A stretch of DNA of 64,000 bases, taken from Dysidea avara. Taxonomy: Eukaryota > Porifera > Demospongiae > Dictyoceratida > Dysideidae. The stretch covers positions 61,454,574 to 61,518,573 of the forward strand of contig NC_089272.1 in assembly GCF_963678975.1 (NCBI RefSeq), in the 5' to 3' direction. The position numbers and the translations under genes were made by a program. A model generated the notes under the pieces. That model did not search any database. It had not been told where the DNA came from and saw only the letters and a list, made by a program, of their open reading frames with translations. Positions within the stretch are counted from its first letter, which is position 1. Each line of letters begins with the position of its first letter. Shown in pieces: positions 1-8,774 of this stretch.

Positions 1-249
1 ACGAAATATTAAGCTTTAATCACAACAATTCCACAACACTTATTGGTGCAAAACATCAATGAGTTGACTATCAATGTGTGTTATGTTGTATTCAAGCAAC
101 ATTACATTATAACATCCTGAAAATGATCAAGAGAGTTTGTTGCTGTATCTGAGTAGTCACTAACCCACCAATTCATCACTATATACATTCTTATCATACA
201 GTTTCAGTACAAGGATACACTTTTATGAGTACAACACACTATAGCATAC

Positions 250-316
250 CTCACGAGGCTTGACTGTTTCCAGCTGGATCATGTCCATGTAACTGAGTCT
301 GAGACTGGACAACATA
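250..316 (-). pseudogene. Kynureninase exon 5 of a third gene copy, frameshifted
   Basis: On the minus strand an AG acceptor is followed by an exon reading [15 protein letters not shown], the counterpart of [15 protein letters not shown] in the intact gene at 46,809-46,735. Here the exon is 67 nt instead of 75. Eight bases are missing after the codons for HDPA, so the reading frame reaches TGA and the conserved ending KPRE is out of frame. The GT donor is intact. Exons 6-13 of this copy would lie left of the window and exons 1-4 are absent to the right. The same deletion occurs in the exon at 23,862-23,928, so it arose before the last duplication. Confidence 0.85.
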
Positions 317-359
317 CTAAAGTGATGATTAGGAAATATACACATTATGTGTACATACA

Positions 360-840
360 CGCACATGCACGCACGCACACACACAAAAATCACAGGAAAA
401 TCCAGGACTAGCAACCGACAGGAGGCTGTACTGAGTCTCATAGGTGAAGGTGTGGGCACCTGAAGTCCCACCTGGACCTTCATCTGTTACATTCGACATG
501 GACAGTTGGCAATTGCTTCCCTGGGTCACCATCGATGTTACAGCTGAGCCCCAGTTCAAACTAGACCACCTTGTCCCATTTAAATGTGGGGTAGACTGGA
601 GATACACAGACAGACAGACACATAGACAGATATACAGCAAAGCTATGTGAAACACAGCTATTCCTGCCAGCACTGGGATGCCTGTGCACCACTCAGGAAC
701 TTATGTCTTGTGCAGGCAAATCTTCCTAGTGCAGGACTAGAAACCCACAGGAGGATTGTCCAGGTCTCAATGTCGTGGAACCAGAAGTTCCACAATGACC
801 CCAGCACCTAGCTCTAACAAAGACAGTACTGTCCATCTTC
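360..840 (-). mobile_element. SINE-like repeat body, copy in kynureninase intron 4
   Basis: This shares blocks with 4,140-4,680 and 50,540-51,090, such as a block around 'cagcactgggatgcctgt' and one around 'gtcaccatcgatgttacagc'. The left edge is a CA/CG microsatellite at about 354-386. The minus-strand open frame over this region is a by-product of the repeat. Equivalent copies lie at about 23,970-24,450 and 46,850-47,340. No tRNA-like head is visible in this copy. Confidence 0.55.
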
Positions 841-1538
841 CATAAAATGATAATAATAATATATAATACAAGATAAGTGTATGATATGGTTTACCATCCT
901 TTTGCTGTATAGGTATTGATGGGTGTACTGATAGACGGAGAACACTCTATGGTTTCTATTGCTAGAGTACATTTGGCCACTTGCTTTGCTGGTATCTGTG
1001 TGGCTAGTAAACGAAGCAATGATGACTGTTCTAAGACATTTGTCTTACTGTGTGTCATCCATGGTAAACATTTCAAACTATTATAGTGTATTCACTACTA
1101 CTGAAGTGCATTGGTAACAGTGATCTAATGACACATTTCATGGACATGCAATTATATAATGTACTGTAGCAACTTATTGCACTATTGTACTGACACATAT
1201 CTTAATAATGACAAAATCACTATCTTTGCCATAATCATTCATATACAGCCCTACACACATGCAAAATTTCAGGTTTAGTGGAGTAGCCTAACAGCAAGTA
1301 CATGCAATTCCCAGGTTGGGTGTTCCATAGATTATCTGTATTGACACAATAACTATATCTCCCAAACTCGACTACTACTGTATTATTCTACTACATGCAT
1401 ACCAGATACATCCAGGTGTACATATACACAAGGTAGATTCAGTGAATAAACCACTTGTACATGTATGATAAATGTGTACACAAATATATATAATTAGAAC
1501 AGTCAAAATAGTCACTCAGCAATCAGCTGGTAGGAGTG

Positions 1539-2118
1539 CTATGGAAGGCACAGTCCTGGTACATCAGAACATGGCTGCAGAAAGGAGATATAAGCACCAA
1601 ATCCATGTAATGACATCTTCATATCCTTCCAGTCTGGGTTGGTTGGGTGTACGACACAAGACCATGGCAGGTTAGCAGAATTGGTATAGACACTGGGGAT
1701 GATAGGGAACTTTTCTCCAAGTTCTTTGAATCGTCTGATGCCTTCATAGCCACTTACACTACGAAGTAGACCATACTGCAGTTCATTAAGCAAGTTGACA
1801 GATCTGAAGGCTTTTCCTCTGGTCTCCACATAGAGTACATCATCGATGAGTTTCACACTTCTCTTGATGGTGTAACGATTGGCTCTGAAGATGGCTAAGA
1901 TGGCGACACTTTCTGACTTGTTAACAACTCCAAAGTCTCCTTTAGTAGTTATGGAGGTCTTCACATCAAGTGAAGCTGGTAGTGCACCTGAAATAGTACA
2001 ATAGTAACACTATAGTGTACTTGTATACATGTAGTACACTTGTACCATTTGTAGAAGTCACAACTGAGAGAAGTACAATGGCTAGAGCACAGCAACTGAT
2101 AATCCCGTCACACTTCAT
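1539..2118 (-). CDS. Putative small secreted protein, copy 1 (two exons, nested in the duplicated kynureninase intron 4)
   Basis: I do not recognise this protein. Exon 1 (2,118-2,046) starts at ATG with [20 protein letters not shown], a typical signal peptide. A 58-nt GT-AG intron (2,045-1,988) follows, and exon 2 (1,987-1,539) completes 173 codons. The mature part begins about [19 protein letters not shown] and ends [12 protein letters not shown]. It contains few cysteines, one 'WSCVVHP' motif, and no further membrane segment or repeat. An in-frame ATG at 2,184 exists, but a TATA-like box at 2,191-2,200 puts transcription start near 2,165, which favours the ATG at 2,118. Three copies in the window all keep an open frame and splice sites, which argues for a real gene. 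A decayed inverted copy lies at 3,300-4,075. Function unknown; secretion is inferred from the leader. Confidence 0.65.
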
Positions 2119-2190
2119 ATTGAGATCACAACTTGCCAATCTTCTTGTACCTTGATGGACAACTGTGGTGGGTACACTGTCCAATAACTT

Positions 2191-2200
2191 GATATTTATA
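2191..2200 (-). promoter_or_regulatory. TATA-like box of secreted-protein gene copy 1
   Basis: On the minus strand this reads TATAAATATC, about 75 nt upstream of the ATG at 2,118. The placement would put transcription start downstream of the alternative ATG at 2,184. It is conserved at 25,805-25,814 and 48,693-48,702. Confidence 0.45.
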
Positions 2201-3299
2201 GTTCAACTGAACTTGTCCCTCTGTTTACAACATCACTTCTACAAGTGTTACCATGTAGCACCAGTGATAAACAAAGTCAAAACATACCATATAACATGAT
2301 AACTTGCTTTGATGATAAAAGTTTCAAACAGAAAGTTACACACTTTAATCTCTTAGATGACATGATGTTTTTAGAGAAGCAATATTTTGTAGTACACAGA
2401 TCAGTTTGTACTGCTCCTTATATCCAAAAATAAATTTAGTGAATAGGTCTACAAAGTGTACATTTAAAGAGAGATATACTGGTCCAATACCACATGTGTC
2501 TCTATGTCAGATACCGAGTGTGGAACTTAGCTGGTGGTAGTTTCCAATTTTTAGACCAAAACACTTTCAATCTGTATGAGATGGGTGTTTTTCCTGACAT
2601 GTACGTATAGTGAAACAAACAACAGTGTTTTTGCTGTAATGTGGTGACTGCATTGCTTATGCATTATCAAGAGTTTGTAAGAATTACACCCAGTACTATT
2701 ATTTTTAATTCTTATAATTATTATGCATTCTTGATACCTGTGGAGCATTGTCTGTAACATACACAATGTTAGTTATTATGTGGACACTATGTGAGATGAG
2801 TTCACCTCCATAACCTGGACACCTAAACCATGACCTATATTTGGTGTCATATGTAATATAACTCCATAGGAATAACCTGACATGAAAATGAAAGCATACC
2901 TTTGGAAAGGATAAGTGTACCTTTGAAGCAATACTGTTTACCACCCATTAACAACATCCACACATGTGCTAAAGTAGAATTTGTACAGGCTCAAGCTTAT
3001 TCAGACTTGTCTAATGTATATGGATCTAAGGAGCAAGATTTGAATATTATACACATTGATCTGTCTACAATGTTTATTTCTTCAAAAGCATCATCTTATT
3101 TTATGCTTTCCTTCAAAATTGAAAATTTATGTGACTATCTATTTGAAACCTTTAACATCAAAGTGAAATTATCATGTTACACTGCATTGTCCATGACTGG
3201 ACCTATCCTATTAACACTTGTAGAAATTATGTTGTCCACATGAAAGTTTGGGTGAATCATAAAATAACAAGCTATTGGCCAATATATTCACCACAGTTG
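2201..3299. other. Spacer between the inverted pair of secreted-protein copies
   Basis: There is no supportable gene here. The outer edges are themselves inverted copies: 'aacacttctacaagtgtt'-like sequence near 2,230-2,250 mirrors 'taacacttgtagaaat' near 3,210-3,226, so the inverted duplication includes upstream flank. The open frames at 2,245-2,433 and 2,902-3,243 have no start context or recognisable domain and drift in the sister units. Confidence 0.5.
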
Positions 3300-4075
3300 G
3301 TATATCAAGTTTTAATATGAAGTGTGACAGAGTTATCAACTGCTCTAGCCATTGTGTTGTGACTTCTACAAATGGTATAAGTGTACTACATAATATACAA
3401 GTACACTGTAGTGTTACTATTGTACCATTTATAGTTCCACTCGATGTGAAAGCCTCCTTTACCACTAAAGGAGACTTTGGAGTAGTTAACAAGTCAGAAA
3501 GTGTCGCCATCTTAACCATCTTCAGCACCAATTGTTACACCATTAAGAGAATTGTTGAAAGTAATCGATAAAATACTCAATGTGGAGGCCACAGCAACTG
3601 CTTTTGAATCAGCTAACTTGCTAAATGTACAGTAGTGTGGTCTACTTCGTAGTATAAGCAGCTATGAAAGCATCGGGTGATTCAAAGAAATTGGGAGAAA
3701 TGTTTACTATCTTGGAGACCATCCATACACTGTTTTCATTTTAACGAAGGACTTGTTATCCCTGCTGCAAAAAAACAGCAAACACATCATTTGTTAAAAT
3801 AACAATGGGGAATTTTTGTTGTTTTAACATCATTTTCTTGTTAAAGTAAAAAATTATTGTTATACTAGCAGTCACTTTCCATTAAAATAGCAATTAACAG
3901 TTCTGCTGAAACAACATATGTTCTTTGCCATTTTTTACAGTGTAGTGCCCCTATCAATTCTTCTAACCAGCCGTGGACATCCAATCAATCCAGATTAGGA
4001 GATGAAGATGTCACTACATGAGTTTAGTGCTGATATCTTCTTTCTGCAGCCATGTATCACAACTGTGTTTGTCAC
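3300..4075 (+). pseudogene. Decayed inverted copy of the secreted-protein gene (unit 0)
   Basis: The plus strand carries a broken relative of the gene at 1,539-2,118. Near 3,317 the sequence reads MKCDRVINCSSH then VVTSTNG (signal-peptide exon). [20 protein letters not shown] follows at about 3,440-3,500. The frame is lost after IVESNR, with recognisable stretches (ESANLLN, RSISSYES) in other frames and a stop at the position of '[10 protein letters not shown]'. The C-terminal part resumes near 3,945-4,070 after a 0.2-kb insertion. It keeps the sequence for 'LET' before the insertion, like copy 3 of the intact gene and unlike copies 1 and 2. Confidence 0.75.
3735..3945. mobile_element. Short AT-rich insertion in the decayed gene copy
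   Basis: About 0.2 kb separates 'gaccatccatacactg' from 'tgtagtgcccctatcaattc'. In the corresponding copy at about 50,290-50,330 the two flanks are adjacent, which defines an empty site. The insert is shared with unit 1 (27,352-27,556). It has no clear terminal repeats, so its class is unknown. Confidence 0.5.
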
Positions 4076-4139
4076 AGACTCACAATGCTACGTACTTCAA
4101 TGTAGTTACGGTACAGTCTGCCATATATTCACCTACAAC

Positions 4140-4680
4140 ATTCCCTTCAAATTACACATTGATGTTAGCTAGGTTGGGCTGCTTTCGCAGCTGACAGCAG
4201 GCCACCAGATACTCACTATACAGCTGAGTAGACTGGACCATCTTTCTTCACACACAAAGCAAAGCAAAGCCTACAGTAGCCATGCAAAACACAGCTATTG
4301 TTGCCCAGTGAACCAGCACTGGGATACCTGTGAACGACTCAAGCGCTTGAGTCTTGTGCAGGCAAATCCTCCTGGGACAGGGATAGTAGCCCACAGGAGA
4401 ACTGTCTCATGGGGAGAGGTCACGGAACCCAAAGTTCAACAACAACCCCAGCACCACTCAGTGAGATAAGAACAGTTGGGCATTTGCTTCTCAGGTACCC
4501 ATCGATGTTACAGCTTGACACCAGGCCACCAGGTCCCCATTTAAACAGCTGGGTATGCTGGAGCAACATGAGTAAAGTTTCTTGCTAAAGGAAACGACAA
4601 AATTGGCATAAAACCTGAAACCTTTCAATTACCAAGCCAATGCTAGCTATGCTCCCTCACTTCACACACATGCACGCACA
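4140..4680 (-). mobile_element. tRNA-derived SINE, copy at the duplication junction (unit 0)
   Basis: Read on the minus strand, the element begins with a degraded tRNA-like head near 4,650-4,590, where the B-box-like block AAAGGTTTCAGGTTTTATGCC is visible. The A-box half lacks 14 nt relative to the copy at 51,070. A body follows with the family's 'ccaggccaccaggtccccatttaaacagctggg' and 'ccagcactgggatacctgtg' blocks. It ends beside the CA microsatellite where the tandem unit is joined. Confidence 0.55.
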
Positions 4681-4706
4681 CGTGCACACACTCAGACACA
4701 CACACA
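4660..4706. repeat. CA-rich microsatellite at tandem-unit junction
   Basis: Left of this tract the sequence matches both other units. Right of it, units 0/1 match each other (4,707 and 28,371) but not the sequence at 51,127, which is kynureninase exon 4. It therefore marks the duplication breakpoint. Confidence 0.7.
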
Positions 4707-5824
4707 ATATGGTTTTTGGGTAGCCCTGCTTGAAACTGTTACCCCAACAGACGCCTCTAAAATAAATATCGTTTTATACATACGCATTTCTAAATGTCTA
4801 AATCTATTCCTAAATGGTTAAGATTCATTATTACAGTGAGACATTGCTGGAGAGTAATTATAATATTACTGCTAGCTAGATAGCTAGACTGAATTTGCTA
4901 TTAACATGTTCCAGAGTGGAACCCCACCTCTTTTTTAAAAATATAGTATTAGGCTACCAATTGTAGATTCTTTGTTTCCTGCCACCCACCCACATGGTAA
5001 TTTTACAGCCGCATGAAAATTTATTATTGCATTTGATAGTCATGTGATCTAATGATTTTTTGTTTATAAGTACTAGTGTGAGCACATGGTGTATCATTGG
5101 AAAGGTAGTGAGTTGTCTAGTGCCAAAAAGCATGGATAACTATTAACTATGTAGTTTGAATCCATTCCAACCTCAAGCAGCAGATCTCTTCAAGTAGCCA
5201 TTGGTGAACGAGATCCTATTATGAACAGGAGTCCCACGTTTATGAACAGGAATCCCACTCATCTGACAATCTGTTATTAACGTGTGTGAAACATGTGGAA
5301 AGTTTGTACTGTTGCAGTTGATGGTTAAATTAGTGTTATTATGACCACAAGCATGATACACCTAGCCAGCTGAAAGTTCAGAGAAAATGAGGTGTACTGC
5401 AACATTTCAAATCTAACCTTCTATGATATTTAAATCTTGATGAATCCCAGTGAAATCACAACAAATCTTATATCGCTGCTAAATCTGAGAGAAAAGGCAA
5501 TTAGGAGATAATGGGTTCCCTTTAATATCCTTGATATTAAACAATACAATAAATAATAACCACGCCCACCTGCATGGTATTTTTTTGCCTGACTAGGACG
5601 GGAAACAAGCAATTTACAATTGTTGGCCTTACTGCTATGAATTTGCAATTATCATGTTCCAGAGTATCATATGCATGTTTCAGAGTGGAACCCCGGACCA
5701 CCTTTTTTAAAAAATAAAGTTTAGCCGGCTGTAGCTAGCTATCTGCCCCTGATTCATTACCTCCCACCACATCTCAGTTTACTGCACTATAGGTGATAGG
5801 AGCAATTATAATAATAATGCTCAC

Positions 5825-5995
5825 CTCAATGTGTTCCTGTAACTTCAACAACAGTTCCCTGTCATACTCTACTTGTTGTTGTAGTAGATCCAGTGATGAC
5901 TGGAAGTACCAAGTCACACCAAACAGTAGAACTAGACTAACTAGTGATAGTACTAAACTAACTACTAGTCCGACATCCTTGTTGGTAGCAGTCAT
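5825..5995 (-). CDS. Orphan first exon: membrane anchor plus coiled coil (unit 1)
   Basis: ATG at 5,995 opens a 57-codon exon that ends in a phase-0 donor (GAG|GTGAGC). Residues 8-31 form one hydrophobic helix (VGLVVSLVLSLVSLVLLFGV then TWYF). A heptad-like stretch rich in L, Q and E follows (LLQQQVEYDRELLLKLQEHI), as in type II membrane proteins with a stalk. The nucleotide sequence is identical in unit 2 (29,481-29,651), although flanks differ at several sites. No downstream exon is visible: the tandem junction at 4,706 lies about 1.1 kb further along. The likely reading is the 5' end of a gene cut by the duplication. Its protein family is not identified. Confidence 0.5.
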
Positions 5996-5999
5996 TGTG

Positions 6000-7450
6000 T
6001 TCCATAGGTTAGTGTATATCAGACTCGCCCACAAAATCCTATGACCTTTGATCTTCCAGTTTCTACACACGTGATCTCTTATGCACATTAAGTCAAATTG
6101 GTCCACTTTGTTCCATGGTTTGTATCCAAAAGTGTTTGCTAGTCAGTATAATATACCATTGTCACATATGGCTACGTATACACCTGGCAATTCCCAGAAA
6201 GGCAGTAACAGTAATCATGTGTGTATGGCAGGTGTTCAAATTCCCTGAGAACAAGTGCAGTATACATGTCATATTATACAGGAGAATTATTCACTCCAAC
6301 ACTTAAAACAAGATCACCAGATCCCAGCTACAGGATGCAGGTGTCACATACATAGATGATTACCAACAGTGTTAATTGCGCTCAACAGACAAACTGAACA
6401 TGCATAGTTATAAGTAGTCTACACTAGTGTTGTACTGATTTCCACTTTTTAGGGAAAACCGATATATTTTTACCCTGTTTTACCGATAGTTAACCGATAC
6501 CCGATTGTAGGTCTCTACAAGTTGTACTTGTGCATACTCCACTAAAAGTAGAGCTAATAAAGCCAATGATGTAAGACTGTACACTTAGCTCACTCAAAGT
6601 TGCTAGTCAGACAAGTGGACTAGGGTCTGAACCATCACTGTTTATCTTGGTGGTTACCACAAAACATAAACAAATTACCTAAGTACATACCAGAGCCTTT
6701 GACACCAGCCCTGCAATGGTACTACAGCTGCTGATGCTGAATAAACAAATAATCTGCTGTCCACAGCTCATTATGGTAACGATCCTATTATCAGTACAAC
6801 TCTAGTCTACACAGCAATGATACATTATTGTCAGGTGCAAACACAATACAGCAATACTCAACATCATGTTTCTAACAAAACAATCATATAGTAGACAATT
6901 GCACTTTACACAGAAAACTTTTACAAAGACAGACCTTTTATTAGTACAAGAACAAAGAATTCAACAACTGCACTGAGTTTGAATTGTGGAAAGATCATGC
7001 AAGAAGAAAGTTTGCATTGCCACTTCATAGCTATACCACCCATAGGAGAGAAGCATATACATACTGTCAGGATGGTGGCCATATAGGCTGCAGTAAATAA
7101 CACAAAACTAACAAAAGAAAGTATTTCAAAGAATCTTGCAAGCTTTCACAGAAGTTTTGTTTGGTGTCAATGACAGCAACTGAGGATTTGTCATCAGGGT
7201 AAGTCACAGTTTGTTACATGGCAACACACACAAATCACCACATGAGAACGCATGCATCCATCATAGAAAGAGTGAAGATCACTGATTTCAGCAAATGGAG
7301 TGGAAATGGAAACAATATAACATATAAAGCTACAGCAGTATAAACCTGGATAGCTGGATGAGTCATCTGTTCTAAATAGCACTAGTAAAAATACAAGTAA
7401 GGTATCAACAATGCCAAATCTGGTTGTTGGGTCTTCCTCTTCTCTATATA
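6000..7450. other. Non-coding flank, no gene seen
   Basis: The stretch is matched by 29,650-31,070 in unit 2. The open frames at 6,115-6,306 and 6,921-7,103 show no domain and differ by indels or residue changes between units. A block at about 6,430-6,500 with repeated 'accgata' words resembles a degenerate transposon end. Confidence 0.5.
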
Positions 7451-7980
7451 TACATTATCTAAACAAACAACCCCTGTAGAGTGATCAGCTACAATTAAGT
7501 CATGAAGACTGTACAGAGGTCAGCCACAAACAAGTCACACTATATGTAGGCATGGCAAATATTTGATCTTATTGTATGCAAATGATTACAACTGCATGAA
7601 TGTTGATGGGATTCCCACCAAAATTGGTACTAAGATTTTCTTTAACAATCCTTTTAAGTGGGCTAACTTTCAGCTGGATTGGACTCCATGTTTGTGTTTT
7701 ATTTGCCAAAGTGTGTGAAAAAAAATAGAAAAAAAAACTGAATTCAAATCTTGGAAATGGCTAAGATTAATTTCCTTCAAACTTGGTATGTGGATTCCCA
7801 TACCTAGTGGTCATCTCTACAGCAAGTTAAGGGATGTGAAAATCACATTCTGTTTCTGTCAATACACCCACATTGCAGTACGCCAGCTTCTTGGGCCACA
7901 CGACACACTATACCGTGGTCCTGATCACAGCCAATAATTAAACAAGTGTTTTCCATGCCATAATTTGGCACTGGTCTATA
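7450..7980. mobile_element. Repeat block A (unit 1 position, left of block B)
   Basis: The block starts 'cattatctaaac' and ends at 'ggtctatata'. It begins with diverged minisatellite words ('ctgtagagtgatcagctac'). It then carries a sequence which, read on the minus strand, is a relative of the head of block B (for example 'gtgtgtcgtg.ggcccaagaag'). In unit 2 the same block lies at 34,667-35,192, on the other side of block B. It is flanked by TATA on each side. Confidence 0.6.
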
Positions 7981-8025
7981 TATCAAGACACACGGTAGTG
8001 TGTCGTGCGGCCCAAGAAGCCGGCG
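7877..8025. repeat. Inverted repeat between block A and block B
   Basis: 'cttcttgggcc' plus 'cacgacacacta' at 7,887-7,911 is mirrored by 'gtgtgtcgtgcggcccaag' at 7,999-8,017, with arms of about 35 nt and a loop of about 70 nt. It arises because related repeats sit tail to tail here. In unit 2 the two arms are 4 kb apart. Confidence 0.65.
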
Positions 8026-8774
8026 CGTAACACCCGTGAGTATATTGACAGGAAGAAAGAAAACGCAATATTCGCACCTCCGTAGCTCTGTGCTTCCTTG
8101 ATGAAACAAGACGATTTTTGCTGTGGACATTCCCTCCAACTGCAGCACTCCACATTCCAAATTTGAGCGAAATCGCTTCGCGCGTTCCCGAGATATGCGA
8201 CTTCAAAAATTGGCTCAGTTTCTTCGTTTTTTTTTCTTCTTATTTTTCTTTTTCTTGTCGCACACTTACAAAAATTGCTATAAAACTCGAACGCCATATC
8301 CGATTGCCTTGAAATTTGGCACACAGAAGGGGGATATAAAGGCGCATCTCGGTACCAACTTTGGCTGGAATACGATAAACAGGCAAAGAGTTATGAGCGA
8401 TTATTCACGAAAATTAACACCAATATGTTGTCACGCCTACAGGGTAAACCGCGTATGGGAAGAAGCTGAAAATCGGTGAGTGAATAGGTTAACTATTGAA
8501 CCTCAAACCTTTTGTGGTTTGAAAGAAATCGAGCTAAAACACAGGAAGATACAACGAAAAAACCAACAGTGTGTAACAATTACGCAATCGAGATTAGCTA
8601 ATAAAAATAACGACTGCTTGCCACGCTTACCAGATAAACCGCTTGGGGTAATGCTTTGAAAATCGTTGTACAGATGGAGTAATCATCTTAGAAAGGCTCA
8701 TCAATGGTGTAGAAGAATCAGACTTAAAGCCACGGAGTTATAACACGAAATCCAACTTGGTGCAGCAAGTGCGA

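Larger units (their letters stand above)
1..4706. repeat. Tandem segmental duplication, right-hand end of a further unit
   Basis: The sequence starting at base 1 reappears almost unchanged at 23,612 and, more diverged, at 46,472. This stretch is the right-hand end of a unit whose remainder lies left of the window. It holds kynureninase exon 5 (pseudogene), SINE sequence, the small secreted-protein gene and its inverted decayed partner. It ends in a CA-rich microsatellite, beyond which the similarity to the third copy (at 51,126) stops. Confidence 0.85.

Noticed and set aside
329-673. 114-codon minus-strand frame (also 23,835-24,221 and 46,991-47,194)
   Set aside because: It lies within SINE sequence and microsatellite and is interrupted differently in each unit.
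5825-5995. Assignment of the membrane-anchor exon to the TNF ligand family
   Set aside because: The type II anchor plus stalk fits but is not specific, and no TNF-homology exon is visible.
6921-7103. 60-codon hydrophobic frame, possible small membrane protein
   Set aside because: Residue changes between units look unconstrained and there is no splice or promoter evidence.
7983-8324. Minus-strand frames at the head of block B (also 31,001-31,408)
   Set aside because: Lysine-rich low-complexity stretches come from a T-rich tract, and the two units do not keep the same protein.
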